A stretch of 64,000 nt of DNA from JALCLA01 sp965653565 (GCA_965653565.1 CBFHAI010000020.1:9861-73860); one strand, 5' to 3'; shown: positions 51,072 to 62,821, counted from the first letter of the stretch. The notes: generated by a model from the sequence alone, not told the origin. A program made the numbers and translations.

Positions 51072-52291
51072 ACAAGCACAAGCTCGCAGTGCTGGGCGTG
51101 GTGGCGGCGGTCGCGCTGGTCGCGGCGCTGTGGTCGACGCAGACGCGGCGTCCGGTGCAGGAAGCACTCGCGCCGCAATCGCTGGTGCCGAATCTCGAGC
51201 AACAGCTCAACGACGTTTCCACGGTGCGCATCCGCGGCGCCGGCGATCAGGTGCTGGCCACGCTGGTGCGCGGCACCGATGGCTGGACGCTCACCGAGAA
51301 GGGCGGCTACGCGGTCGATGTTTCGAAGTTGCGCGCCTACCTGCTGAAACTCGCGCAGGCGCGCCGCGTCGAAGAAAAAACCTCGACGCCGGCCTTGTAC
51401 GACCGCCTCGGCGTCGAACCGATGAGCGACAAGCAGGCCTATGGCGCACAGCTTGAGCTCGAAGGCATCGAGCCGCCGGTGAAGCTGATCGTCGGCCGCA
51501 ACGTGCCGCGCGGCAGCGGCACCTACGTGCGCTTCGTCGACGAAGCGCAGAGCTGGGAAGTCAGCGGCGATCTGGCCGTCGAGCGCGTGCCCGCCAACTG
51601 GCTGCAGCGCGACCTCACCGACATCGCCGCCACCCGCATCGAACGTGTCGACGTGACGCCGGCCAAGGGCCCGGCGGTGCACATCGTGCGCGCGGCGCCG
51701 GGCAGCGCCGGCGACTTCGCCGTCGCCGATATCCCGAAAGGCCGCGAAGTGGCGAGCGAGTACGTCGCCGATGCCACTGCCGGCGTGCTGTCGGGCCTGC
51801 GCTTCGACGACCTGCTCGCCGCGTCCGAGGCGCCGATGCCGGCCGAGGGCGTGACGAAGACGAAGTTCGTCGCGGAAGATGGCGTCGTGGTCGATCTTAC
51901 GTCGTGGGTGGTCGAAGACAAGACCCGCGCCACGTTCGTCGCGAGCCTCGATGAAGCCAAGGCCGAAGCGTTCGTGCAGAAGGCGCAGGAAAAGGCCGAA
52001 GCCGAACGTGCGGCGCAGGCTGCGAAGCCGGCCGATGCCGCGACGGCCGCTGGCGACGAGCCCGCGGACGAAGCCCCGTCCGAGGAAGCCCAGTCCGACG
52101 AAGCCAAGCCCGTCACGACGGAACCGGCACCAGCCGACCCGGCCGCCGATCGCGAACAGCGCCTGGCCGCATTGCGCGACGAAGTCGCCAAACTCAACGC
52201 GCGCTTCACCGGTTGGGTCTACGTGCTGCCGCCGTTCAAGGCCGAAAACCTCAACAAGCCGCTCGAAAGCTATCTGAAACCGAAGGCCTGA
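51068..52291 (+). CDS. DUF4340 domain protein
   Basis: The 407-residue protein has an N-terminal membrane anchor (about 6-22) and then the DUF4340 beta-rich repeats (WTLTEKGGYAVDVSKLRAYL, then LKLAQARRVEEKT). An Ala/Glu/Pro-rich stretch (about 300-360) precedes a short ordered C-terminus (ARFTGWVYVLPPFKAENLNK). DUF4340 genes usually follow GldG-like genes, as here, with a four-base overlap. The function is unknown; it is likely part of the same envelope complex. Confidence 0.85.
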   Translation: MNKHKLAVLGVVAAVALVAALWSTQTRRPVQEALAPQSLVPNLEQQLNDVSTVRIRGAGDQVLATLVRGTDGWTLTEKGGYAVDVSKLRAYLLKLAQARRVEEKTSTPALYDRLGVEPMSDKQAYGAQLELEGIEPPVKLIVGRNVPRGSGTYVRFVDEAQSWEVSGDLAVERVPANWLQRDLTDIAATRIERVDVTPAKGPAVHIVRAAPGSAGDFAVADIPKGREVASEYVADATAGVLSGLRFDDLLAASEAPMPAEGVTKTKFVAEDGVVVDLTSWVVEDKTRATFVASLDEAKAEAFVQKAQEKAEAERAAQAAKPADAATAAGDEPADEAPSEEAQSDEAKPVTTEPAPADPAADREQRLAALRDEVAKLNARFTGWVYVLPPFKAENLNKPLESYLKPKA

Positions 52292-52304
52292 CGGACGCGA
52301 AACG

Positions 52305-52685
52305 ATGACACCCGCGGCCGGCACGTCGATCGATGCTTCACGTGCCGGCCGCGGATTCGCGGCGCTCGGTGCATTGCTGTGCGCTGCGGCCATCGGTCTT
52401 GCGGCGTGGGCCGCCCACGCTTTCGAGCCGGTCGACACCGCGCGGCTGCAAACGCCGATCCTTTATCTGTTCCTGCATGGACTCGCGCTGGCCTGTTTCG
52501 CCCGCTGCCAGCGCGACCTTCTCGGTACGGCGGTGTTGATCGGCTGGACACTCGGCTGCCTGTTTTTCAGCGGCAGCCTGATCGGTTCGCTCGCCTTCGG
52601 CATGCCCACCTCGCTGGCTCCGACCGGCGGATTGCTGCTCATCGCGAGTTGGCTGCTGCAGGCCGTGGTGCTCGCCCGGCGCTGA
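52305..52685 (+). CDS. DUF423 (YgdD-like) membrane protein
   Basis: The 126-residue protein has four membrane helices and DUF423 features: an N-terminal helix ending in AAHAFEPVDTARLQT, the block ILYLFLHGLALACFARC and SLAPTGGLLLIASWLL. Its function is unknown. It follows the DUF4340 gene by 13 bases, so it is probably the last gene of the ABC operon. Confidence 0.85.
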   Translation: MTPAAGTSIDASRAGRGFAALGALLCAAAIGLAAWAAHAFEPVDTARLQTPILYLFLHGLALACFARCQRDLLGTAVLIGWTLGCLFFSGSLIGSLAFGMPTSLAPTGGLLLIASWLLQAVVLARR

Positions 52686-52773
52686 GCACGGTTAAAACTG
52701 AACGCCTGCAGTTGCTCTTGCGTCGAAGCGACAAGATCGATTCGTGTCTCCTGAGCGTGGAACAAGACGTGCC

Positions 52774-55011
52774 TCAGTCGGCAATATTTTCAAACCCATC
52801 GGTGAATATATCATTGAAAACAACAGGTAGAGACGGCTTCAGTCGGTAGCCAAGCTCGCCATCGCCGCGTCGGCCATACAATCCTTCGCCCCAACACTCG
52901 GTCACTCCGTTCGCGAAACTTGCGCAGGTATGCTCGTTGCCTGCATTGAGTGCCGTAGCTCCCGAATTCATCGTAAGAACCTTGGTCGGGACGTAAGCAT
53001 CGCTGTACGTGCCATTGCCAAGCTGGCCGAATAAATTCCAGCCCCAGCAGTAGATTTCACCATTCTGCAGCGCGGCACATGTGTGGGTTCTACCGGCGGT
53101 CAGGATCGTCACCGCGCCCGGCAGACCCACAACCTGGTGCGGCTCCGTCGAATCCGTGGCAGGCCCACTGGATTCCCCCTGCCAGTTTCTGCCCCAACAC
53201 CAAACGGTACTGTCAGCCAGCAAAGCGCAAGTGTGCCCCGCTCCCAAGGCGAGTCGTACAACCGTATTTCCCGCTGGAAGCCCTTGCACCGGTTTTGCGT
53301 ACGGAAGAACGCCCTGTCCGGCCGAATGTCCAAGCGCCCCCCAGGTATTGGCGCCCCAACAAAAGGCAGTTCCACTGGTTATTGAGCAACTGTGGGCTGC
53401 TCCGACTGCCACATCGCCGGTGTTCGTCATTTCTCCAAGCACGCTGTTGACGACCGCGACAGGTGCGTTTTCGTTTCCTTCCGCAGTAACGTTGTTTCCC
53501 AGTCGGCCATGCGCAGTCTGCCCCCAACATCTGATTTTCCCCTGATTCGTGACGGCGCAGCTGTGCTCCGGGCCGGCATCGGCGCGAATGAATGCGCCAG
53601 GCACCTGAGCGGGGTCGCTCGCCTGATCTAACGAGTCAATGCCGAGTTGGCCTTCCCCGTTATGGCCCCAGCAATAGAGCACCTGCGTTGTGCTCAAGGC
53701 ACACGAATGAAATCCCCCGGAAGTGATGCGTGAAAATGTTGTTGCATCGGGGAGCCCTTGGACGAGCGCAGGAGCGGCTTCGTCCTGCTGGTCGGCCAAG
53801 AATGTGTTTCGCCCCCAGCAATAGGGGGTGCCTGCGGCCAGCGCGCAGGTGTGAAATCGCCCGCCGGCGAGAATTGACGCGGGACCGAAATCCGGGATTT
53901 CTGCGGGAAGCGACGTGTGGGACGAGAAACCTAGGCCGAGTTGTCCGCTATCGTTCAATCCCCAGCAGTGAATCGTTTCGGTAGTCGATTGTGCGCAACT
54001 GCCGTTGTGCCCTGCTGCGATTCCCGACAAGTCGTTGAAAAAAATGATAGCCGCAGCTTTGGACTGATCGGTCTTACTACCACTGCCGAGTTTTCCAAAG
54101 TCGCCCTCGCCCCAGCACAGGATGACGCCGTTCGCCTGGTTTCCCGCGCAGGTGTGATATTGGCCGGCTGATATCGAAGTCATGCCCGAAATCGCCACGC
54201 TACTCCCGGCGGCCAAAACCGTCACCGGGGAAAGGGACGAGTAGTCGTCTTTTCCGTCGCCGAGTTGTCCATCACTGCCATGTCCCCAGCACAGTACTTC
54301 GCCGGTCGTCTGCACGGCACAGGCATGGTATCCACCTGCGTCGAGGGCAACGATAGATGGGCTTGCTGCATTGGGCGCTAAGCCGGTAACCGTAGTTGGT
54401 TCGTACGCAGTGTCGGTGCTCCCATTTCCCAGTTGACCGACGCTATTCGCGCCCCAGCATCGGACCCCTCCACCCACGAGCGCGCAGGAGGATTCCGTGC
54501 CTGCGGTGATAGCAGAAACACCACTTCCCGGACCCAGCCCGGTGACGGCAACCGGCAGTACTGAATCAGATTTCTTCCCATCGCCCAAGGCGCCGGACTC
54601 GCCTCTGCCCCAACAATGAACCCCCGCATCGACCAGGGCGCAGGCATGGTAGTAACCGACGGCAACCTGCGACGCGGTGCCGGCTAGGCCATCGAGGATT
54701 GCCGGCTGCAACTGATCATCTTCGATAAAGAATTTCTGTCCCCAGCATTTGACCACCCCTGCCTGCACGGCGCAGACATGGTGGTATCCCATGGAGACAT
54801 CGGTAACGTTCGTGCCAGGACCCAACCCGGTAACCCAGGCAGGGTAGGCGCGCGAAATCTTGGTGCCATCCCCTAGCTGCCCATCGTCGTTGTTGCCCCA
54901 GCATTGCAGGCCACCACTTCGAATGGCGCAGGCGGTATCCCATGCCACATCAAGATCCTTGGCTTGCGCCAGGCCAAAGCCGAGGAGAAGCGCCAAAAAT
55001 AAGTACCGCAT
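52774..55011 (-). CDS. secreted 14-repeat RCC1-family protein
   Basis: The 745-residue protein has a signal peptide (1-17) and 14 RCC1-type repeats, each about 50 residues with a C-x(8-10)-CWG core (for example CAIRSGGLQCWGNNDDGQLG). The paired Cys in every repeat suggest a disulfide per blade, suited to the periplasm or exterior. As RCC1 propellers have seven blades, 14 repeats would give two propellers. The C-terminus reads DIFTDGFENIAD, close to the RLFRDGFE end of the protein at 61450. A binding or adhesive role is likely, but the partner is unknown. Confidence 0.88.
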   Translation of the reverse strand: MRYLFLALLLGFGLAQAKDLDVAWDTACAIRSGGLQCWGNNDDGQLGDGTKISRAYPAWVTGLGPGTNVTDVSMGYHHVCAVQAGVVKCWGQKFFIEDDQLQPAILDGLAGTASQVAVGYYHACALVDAGVHCWGRGESGALGDGKKSDSVLPVAVTGLGPGSGVSAITAGTESSCALVGGGVRCWGANSVGQLGNGSTDTAYEPTTVTGLAPNAASPSIVALDAGGYHACAVQTTGEVLCWGHGSDGQLGDGKDDYSSLSPVTVLAAGSSVAISGMTSISAGQYHTCAGNQANGVILCWGEGDFGKLGSGSKTDQSKAAAIIFFNDLSGIAAGHNGSCAQSTTETIHCWGLNDSGQLGLGFSSHTSLPAEIPDFGPASILAGGRFHTCALAAGTPYCWGRNTFLADQQDEAAPALVQGLPDATTFSRITSGGFHSCALSTTQVLYCWGHNGEGQLGIDSLDQASDPAQVPGAFIRADAGPEHSCAVTNQGKIRCWGQTAHGRLGNNVTAEGNENAPVAVVNSVLGEMTNTGDVAVGAAHSCSITSGTAFCWGANTWGALGHSAGQGVLPYAKPVQGLPAGNTVVRLALGAGHTCALLADSTVWCWGRNWQGESSGPATDSTEPHQVVGLPGAVTILTAGRTHTCAALQNGEIYCWGWNLFGQLGNGTYSDAYVPTKVLTMNSGATALNAGNEHTCASFANGVTECWGEGLYGRRGDGELGYRLKPSLPVVFNDIFTDGFENIAD

Positions 55012-55248
55012 GAGACAACTCCATAGGGCAGGTAACTTGCACTACGAACCTGGAGCCAAGGGCGGACGCGCCGGTGAGGGCCGGCGGCGATGTAGTTGCA
55101 GGCTCACTGCTGTCCTGCAGTGGTGCTCCCGATGGGGACGGTGATCGCTGGTGGTCTGGCTTCCGTCCGGCGCAACCCCCATCGCGGGGCTTTCAATCCC
55201 TACGCCGGCGTACGCATAATCGAAGCTCAACCCTGGGGAGGGAAGAAC

Positions 55249-58095
55249 ATGGCTATCAAGACCGCGCGCCACCCGGTGCGCTCGCTGCTGTCGCTCTCGC
55301 TGCTCGCTTTGCTCGGTCTGGGCGCCGCCCAGGCCCAGACCATTCCCGGCGCCGGCCTGCGCGCCAACGGCAGCATTTCCTACGACGCCAACGGCGTGCC
55401 CACCGTGATCGCCGCCACCGATGAAGACGCGGCCTGGCTGATGGGCTATGCGCATGCGCGCGATCGCTTCTTCCAGATGGATCTGCTGCGCCGCACCGCG
55501 TCGGGCACGCTGGCCGAACTCGTCGGTCCGAGCGTGCTGTCGCAGGACGTCGAAATCCGCACCCTCGGCCTGCGCCGCGCCGCCTGGGAAACCTGGGCCA
55601 AGCTGTCGCCGGAATTGTCGGGCCAGCTCAAAGCCTATTCCGACGGCGTCAACGCCTGGCTGCGCAGCAATCCGGTGCCGCTCGAACACCGCGCGCTGGA
55701 ACTGACCTCGGCCGATCGCTGGACGCCGGTCGATTCGCTCGCCATCGGCAAGCTGCTCGCCTTCCAGCTGTCGTTCGACCTGGAAATCGAATATTCGCTC
55801 AAGGCGCGCGCCTACCAGCAGGCCGGCGCCGCCGGCGGCTTCAATGGCGCCGCGTTGTTCTTCAACGACACCCACCGCACCGCGCCGCCCGACGGTCGCG
55901 TTTCGATTCCGGATTTCTTCGATCCGCCCGCCAAGCGCGTCGCCGAGGCCACGCCGAAGGTCGAACTCGACCAGGCTACCAGCGATGTCGCGCAGCGCTA
56001 TCTGGATCGCATTTCCGACCATCCCGTGATCGGCCCGCAGCTCAAGCGCCGCGAGAACCGCGCCGGGAGCAACTGGTGGATGGTGGGCGGTGCGCACACC
56101 GCCTCCGGCCGCCCGATCCTGGCCAACGATCCGCATCTGTCGCTCGATACGCCGATGCTGTTCCACGAAGGCCACGTCATTTCGAACGATTCGCGCTACG
56201 CGCAGCCGATGAACAGCGTCGGTTCGATCGCGCCCGGCACGCCGTGGCCGATCCTCGGCTGCACCAGCAATTTCTGCTGGGGCCTGACCACCAATTCGCT
56301 CGACGTCACCGACACCTTCACCGAACAGTTCGTCGTCAACACCTACGGCCTGCCGACCCACATCATTCACGACGGGGCGCAGGAGCCGGTGCTGTGGGTG
56401 TTCCAGAGCTACTTCGCCAACGGCATCGGCGACGGCGTGACCGACAACGTTTCGCGCCAGAACCAGATCGGCTACACCAACGGCGGCATCACCGTCATCA
56501 TCCCGCGCCGCAACTACGGCCCGGTGCTCGATATCGACGGCAGCACCGGCCTGTCGGTGCAGTACGCCGGCTGGGGTCCGACCTTCGAGCTCGAAGCCTT
56601 CCGCAAGATCAATCGCGCGCAAAACCTCGATCAGTTCCGCACCGCGGTGCTCAACTTCGATGTCGGCTCGCAGAACTTCGCCTACGTCGACAAGACCGGC
56701 AATTTCGCCTATTTCCTCAGCGCCGAAATGCCGATCCGCGAAGACCTGCAGAACAACACCGTCACCGGTGCGCCGCCGTTCCTGATCCGCAACGGCACCG
56801 GCGGCAACGAATGGTTGCCGGCGACGCATCACTATCCGGGCCAGGCGCTGCCGTACGAAATCCTCGCGCCGGAAGAAATGCCGTTCTCGATCAATCCCGA
56901 GCGCGGCTACATCGCGAACGCCAACAATGATCCGGTCGGCACCTCGCTCGACAACAACGCCCTCAACCAGGTGCGCGCCGGCGGCGGCCTGCTGTACTAC
57001 GCGCCGGGCCACTCGGCCTATCGCATGGGACGCATCGATCGCGAGCTGCAGAAGCTGATCGAGCGCGGCGACATCACCGTCAACGACATGGCCAAGCTGC
57101 AGGCCAACAACCAGTTGATGGACGCCGAACTGGTGCTGCCGCATCTGCTGGCGGCGTGGGAACGCGCGCAGAGCGCACCGGCCGGCAGTTGCGCGGCGGG
57201 CCTGGCGGCCGACGCGCGCGTCGGCGATGCCTTCGATTTCCTGGAAACCTGGGATTATTCGACGCCGACCGGCATCCGCGAAGGTTTCGATGCCGGCGAC
57301 AACCCGTTCGCCTTGCCGGAACCCAGTGCCGCCGACGTGCGCCATTCGGCGGCGGCAACGGTGTTCGCGATGTGGCGCGGGCAGGCGATCCGCAACACGA
57401 TCGACTTCACCCTCACCGGCAAGGGCCTCGGGGCTGCGTTGCCGGGCAGCCAGGAAGCCTACAGCGCGTTGAAGAACCTGCTCGACAACTTCGCCACCAA
57501 TGACGGCAAGGGCGCCTCGGGCCTGGATTTCTTCACCAACGTGCCGGCCGCTTCGGCGACGGCGAATGCCTCCGATCGCCGCGACTGCATCCTGCTCGCC
57601 AGCGTGCAGCAAAGCCTCGACCGCCTCGCCAGCGACGAATTCGCACCCGCGTTCGCGAATTCCACCAACGTCGGCGATTACCGCTGGGGCAAGCTGCACC
57701 GCATCGTGTTCGATCATCCGCTCGGCTCGCAGCTGAGCATTCCGGGCAACAACCCGTATCCGTTCACTCACCTCGCGGCCAACCTGCCGGGCGTGTCGCG
57801 GCCGGGCGGTTACGAATCGGTGGATGCCTCCAGCCACAACACGCGCGCCAACACGCTCAACGGCTTCATGTTCGGCAGCGGCCCGGTGCGCCGCTTCATC
57901 GGCGAAATGACCGACACGCCGACGCTGTTGCAGATCGCGCCCGGCGGCCAGGACGGCAAGATCGGCGGCCCCGGCTACATCAGCCAGCTGCCGCTGTGGC
58001 TGGTCAACGGCTACAAGCCGCTGGTGATCGATCCGGCCGTGTCGCAATCCACGCAGGTCGCGCGCCTGGAATTCAGCCCGGCGCCGCACAACTGA
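55249..58095 (+). CDS. penicillin acylase family (S45) Ntn hydrolase
   Basis: The 948-residue precursor has a signal peptide (1-29, ends AQA), an alpha chain and a beta chain. Autoprocessing is expected before Ser274 in NRAGSNWWMVGG, which becomes the N-terminal nucleophile. The family cleaves amide bonds of beta-lactams, acyl-homoserine lactones or aculeacin-like lipopeptides, and the substrate cannot be told from sequence. GGAGGGAAG lies just upstream of the ATG at 55249. It is divergent from the RCC1 gene and followed by a strong terminator. Confidence 0.9.
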   Translation: MAIKTARHPVRSLLSLSLLALLGLGAAQAQTIPGAGLRANGSISYDANGVPTVIAATDEDAAWLMGYAHARDRFFQMDLLRRTASGTLAELVGPSVLSQDVEIRTLGLRRAAWETWAKLSPELSGQLKAYSDGVNAWLRSNPVPLEHRALELTSADRWTPVDSLAIGKLLAFQLSFDLEIEYSLKARAYQQAGAAGGFNGAALFFNDTHRTAPPDGRVSIPDFFDPPAKRVAEATPKVELDQATSDVAQRYLDRISDHPVIGPQLKRRENRAGSNWWMVGGAHTASGRPILANDPHLSLDTPMLFHEGHVISNDSRYAQPMNSVGSIAPGTPWPILGCTSNFCWGLTTNSLDVTDTFTEQFVVNTYGLPTHIIHDGAQEPVLWVFQSYFANGIGDGVTDNVSRQNQIGYTNGGITVIIPRRNYGPVLDIDGSTGLSVQYAGWGPTFELEAFRKINRAQNLDQFRTAVLNFDVGSQNFAYVDKTGNFAYFLSAEMPIREDLQNNTVTGAPPFLIRNGTGGNEWLPATHHYPGQALPYEILAPEEMPFSINPERGYIANANNDPVGTSLDNNALNQVRAGGGLLYYAPGHSAYRMGRIDRELQKLIERGDITVNDMAKLQANNQLMDAELVLPHLLAAWERAQSAPAGSCAAGLAADARVGDAFDFLETWDYSTPTGIREGFDAGDNPFALPEPSAADVRHSAAATVFAMWRGQAIRNTIDFTLTGKGLGAALPGSQEAYSALKNLLDNFATNDGKGASGLDFFTNVPAASATANASDRRDCILLASVQQSLDRLASDEFAPAFANSTNVGDYRWGKLHRIVFDHPLGSQLSIPGNNPYPFTHLAANLPGVSRPGGYESVDASSHNTRANTLNGFMFGSGPVRRFIGEMTDTPTLLQIAPGGQDGKIGGPGYISQLPLWLVNGYKPLVIDPAVSQSTQVARLEFSPAPHN

Positions 58096-58156
58096 CACCG
58101 GCTGTCAGCAGCCTCGCCGCCGCGCGTTGCAGGCGGCGAGCCAACTGAGAGAATCA

Positions 58157-58185
58157 CAGGGCGGGACATCCCGCCCTGTTTTTTT
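58157..58185 (+). terminator. rho-independent terminator after the acylase gene
   Basis: CAGGGCGGGA and TCCCGCCCTG form a 10-bp stem with a two-base loop, followed directly by seven T. It lies 62 bases past the acylase stop. Confidence 0.92.
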
Positions 58186-58199
58186 CCGGAGCGTCACCC

Positions 58200-58870
58200 A
58201 TGCCACGCATCGCCCGCGGTTTCGATGTCGACCAAGCCGCCGCCCATCTCGCGAAGAAAGACCGCAAGCTCGGCACCTGGATGAAGCGCATCGGTCCGCT
58301 GCCCGGCGATGCGCGCTGGAAAAAACCGTTCGACGTGGTCGACGCGCTGGCACGCGCGATTCTTTATCAACAATTGTCGGGCAAGGCCGCGGCCACCATC
58401 GTCGGCCGCGTCGAAGCCGCCACCGGCGCGAAGAAATTGCACGCCGCCGCGCTCGATCGCATCGACGACGCAGCGCTGCGCGCCTGCGGCGTGTCGGGTA
58501 ACAAGGCGCTCGCGCTGCGCGACCTCGCCAATCACGAACGCCGCGGCGAAATCCCGACCACGCGCGTCATGGCGACGATGGGCGACCAGGAAATCATCGA
58601 CGCGCTCACCGCCGTGCGCGGCATCGGCAAGTGGACGGTGCAGATGATGCTGATGTTCCGCCTCGGCCGCGCCGATCAGCTTCCGATCGACGATCTGGGC
58701 ATCCGCAAAGGCGCGCAGCGCGTCGACAAACTCGACGAAATGCCCACGCCGAAGGAACTGCTCGAACGTGGCGAACGCTGGGGCCCGTATCGCACCTATG
58801 CCGGCCTGTATCTGTGGCGCATCGCCGATTTCGCCGCGGCAGTGAAAGAACCCGTGAAGCGCTCGCAGGA

Positions 58871-58874
<4 letters not shown>
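58200..58874 (+). CDS. AlkA-like DNA-3-methyladenine glycosylase
   Basis: The 224-residue enzyme is a helix-hairpin-helix DNA glycosylase that removes alkylated bases. The HhH motif is VRGIGKWTVQMML, and LPIDDLGIRKG carries the catalytic Asp. AILYQQLSGKAA and the helical N-terminus also fit. The N-terminal AlkA domain of E. coli is missing, as in the shorter bacterial forms. It starts 15 bases after the terminator, so its promoter must overlap that region, and it overlaps glpK by ATGA. Confidence 0.88.
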
Positions 58875-60373
<1,499 letters not shown>

Positions 60374-60538
60374 AAGAACCGAGCCGAGGAAACCCGAGCC
60401 AAAGTCGGGTCGCCGATGCTGCGCGACCGCTAAACGACGCAACGCGATTTCGAATCAAACAACGGCAACCTCCATATCGATCGGTGAGAAATGCCGATCG
60501 TGAGATATCCGCTGCCCCGCGAGCGTATCGATAGGGTT

Positions 60539-61213
60539 TCAGTACGCCGTCGCGGGCAGGGCGCTTCGCCGCTTCATGAAAACGCGCACCAGCCAATAGC
60601 CTGTCGTGAAAATAACCAGCAGTACGGGAAGCGCGAGCATTGCGGGAATTCGCAGCGCGTCCGGAAACATTTTCGCCTGCCCGAGAAAGAATGACGCCGT
60701 CGCCACGAACATCGCGAAACCCATGCGCCAAAGATGCCGCGCCAGCCGGTGCGCGCCGCGGATGCTGCCGGCCCGCAGCAGGCGCGCGTCGAGCAGCGCG
60801 CCGGCGAGGCCGACGACGCCGAACATGAAAAGCGGTGGCGCGGGGATGCCGTCGAGCGTTCCTTTCGGGCTGTTCAGTGCCTGCAATCCGAGCGTGAAGG
60901 CGTACGCGCTGCCGGCGAACGCGATCAGCATGAAAGCGGCGACGAGTGCGCGCGATTGTTCGACCGATCGCTTCACCGTCAGCAGCCCGGTGCACACCAG
61001 ATAGAACGTCAGCGTGCCGGCCACCACATTGATCTGGTTGGGCCGCAGGAAGGCGGCGATTATCACCGCGCTCGATGTCATCGTCAGCATCGCGATGGCG
61101 AAGACGGTTCCGCTGCGGCGGTGCAGCGTCGACCCTTTCGCGGCGGACAGCGCCACCGCGCCCGCCACGAGCGACAGCAGCCCTGCGATGATGTGGATCA
61201 GTTTGAGTTCCAT
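60539..61213 (-). CDS. DUF2306 membrane protein
   Basis: The 224-residue protein has about seven membrane helices. The first helix with LIHIIAGLLSLVAGAVALSA and the KGSTLHRRSGTVFAIAML turn are typical of DUF2306 proteins. Its function is unknown. AAGGGGAAG lies five bases before the ATG at 61213. It is convergent with glpK and divergent from the gene at 61450. Confidence 0.8.
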   Translation of the reverse strand: MELKLIHIIAGLLSLVAGAVALSAAKGSTLHRRSGTVFAIAMLTMTSSAVIIAAFLRPNQINVVAGTLTFYLVCTGLLTVKRSVEQSRALVAAFMLIAFAGSAYAFTLGLQALNSPKGTLDGIPAPPLFMFGVVGLAGALLDARLLRAGSIRGAHRLARHLWRMGFAMFVATASFFLGQAKMFPDALRIPAMLALPVLLVIFTTGYWLVRVFMKRRSALPATAY

Positions 61214-61449
61214 CGTGCTTCCCCTTTGCCCGAACGCGATCTGTGCCCGCACGCAGTTTGCCGGCGCGTTCCGCCGCTTCAACCGGTGTGCGACGAACGA
61301 CGGAAATCGCCGAACGGCTCGCGGGCAGGCGCGACAGACGGCGTGGGCTTGTACGATTTCTGCGTTTTTCGCGCCGCCGTGATACGAATCGAACCGACTC
61401 TGCGTTAGCAAGATGCGCCGGTCAGAACCGGTCTTTCACGGAACGTCCC

Positions 61450-62757
61450 ATGGTCATCGCACGCCGTCTTTTGCCCGCCGCGATCGCGGCTTGTGTGTTT
61501 TGCGCTCCGGTGTCCGCCGCGCCCGTCACGGTGCGCGTGCAATCCGGGCTGATCGAGCCCGACGGTACGAGCGAATCGCCGATGATTTCCGCCGACGGCA
61601 CGGTGGTCGCGTTTCTGTCGAACGCCACCAACCTCACGCCGGGCATGCATCCGGATTCGACCAAGCTGTTCGCCTACGACCGCATCGCGGGCACCATTTC
61701 GCAGCTCACGCCCGACGCCACCAACGGCTACATCGACAATCCCTCGGTGTCGCGCGACGGACGCTACTTCGCGTTCGACACCAACTCCACCAACCTGCCG
61801 GCGAACGGGCCGGATGGCGAAAGCGTCGATGTGCTGCGCTACGACCGCGTCGCCAATACTTTTCTGCGCGCCAGCCTCGGTGTCGGCGGTGCGAAGGCGA
61901 ATGCGGCGTCGGCTTATCCGGCGATATCGGGCGATGGCCGTTACATCGCTTTCCTGTCGTACGCCAGCAATCTGGTCGCCGCGCCGGCCACGACGCAGTT
62001 TCGAGCGCACATCTTCGTGATGGATACGGCCGACGGCAGCATCCAGCTCGCCTCGCGCGCGGCGAACGAAAACCTGCAGGCCGACGACGACTCGCAGGCG
62101 CTCGAACCGAGCGCGATGTCGCACGATGGACGCCGGCTGGTGTTCACGACGGAGGCCAACAACATCGCGCCGGTGTCCCTCGGCAACAATTTCGACGTCA
62201 TCGTGCGCACGGTGAATGCGCAGGGCGTGGCCAGTTTCCAGAACGTCAATCGCGGCGTGAACGGCGAGCTGGGCGAAGGTTCGTCCGACCGCGGTTCGAT
62301 TTCGCCCAACGGCCGTTATGTCGTGTTCCGCAGCAGCGCCACCAACATCATCGGCGGCCAGCCCAATCCGAGTTCGCTGCTGTGGCGCGATCTGCAGGAC
62401 AACGTCCTGCGCGGCATGCCGCTGCCGGCCGGTTACCAGACCTGCAACCGCGCCCGCGTCGGTGACGACGGCACGGTGCTGATGCAGTGCCAGCAGGAAG
62501 CGCAGATCGCCGTGCAGCAGGTGTTCCTGGTGCCCAACGGCGGCGCGCCGCGGCTGACCAGTTTCGCGCGCGACGACGGTGCGCCGGGCAATGCCGATTC
62601 GGGCAACACGCTGAGCATGAGTGCGAACGCGAGCCTGGTGGCCTTCGAATCGGCCGCCACCGATCTGATCGACTTCGACGGCAACGAGGCGGTCGACGTG
62701 TACCTGGTGGGCGAGCCGGCGGCATTCAACCGGCTGTTCCGCGACGGCTTCGAGTGA
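61450..62757 (+). CDS. secreted TolB/PD40-like beta-propeller protein
   Basis: The 435-residue protein has a signal peptide (1-23, ends VSAAP) and about six repeats of the PD40/WD40-like type, each with a [S/D]xDGRYxAFxS core (ISADGTVVAFLSNATN, VSRDGRYFAFDTNSTN, ISGDGRYIAFLSYASN, MSHDGRRLVFTTEANN, ISPNGRYVVFRSSATN and a last divergent copy). It ends in RLFRDGFE, the C-terminal tail also seen in the RCC1 protein. It is probably surface or extracellular, with unknown ligand. Confidence 0.82.
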   Translation: MVIARRLLPAAIAACVFCAPVSAAPVTVRVQSGLIEPDGTSESPMISADGTVVAFLSNATNLTPGMHPDSTKLFAYDRIAGTISQLTPDATNGYIDNPSVSRDGRYFAFDTNSTNLPANGPDGESVDVLRYDRVANTFLRASLGVGGAKANAASAYPAISGDGRYIAFLSYASNLVAAPATTQFRAHIFVMDTADGSIQLASRAANENLQADDDSQALEPSAMSHDGRRLVFTTEANNIAPVSLGNNFDVIVRTVNAQGVASFQNVNRGVNGELGEGSSDRGSISPNGRYVVFRSSATNIIGGQPNPSSLLWRDLQDNVLRGMPLPAGYQTCNRARVGDDGTVLMQCQQEAQIAVQQVFLVPNGGAPRLTSFARDDGAPGNADSGNTLSMSANASLVAFESAATDLIDFDGNEAVDVYLVGEPAAFNRLFRDGFE

Positions 62758-62821
62758 GTCCAGGCCCGATGCCGGCGGTAAACCCCGCCGCACCGGTTTC
62801 TACCTGACACGGATGCTTGAG

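Noticed and set aside
48306..51167. 953-codon open frame antisense to the GldF/GldG genes
   Set aside because: Gln/His/Arg-rich sequence without domains that crosses two real genes.
55042..58098. 1,018-codon open frame antisense to the acylase
   Set aside because: Same shadow effect; the plus strand encodes a full Ntn hydrolase with signal peptide and processing site.
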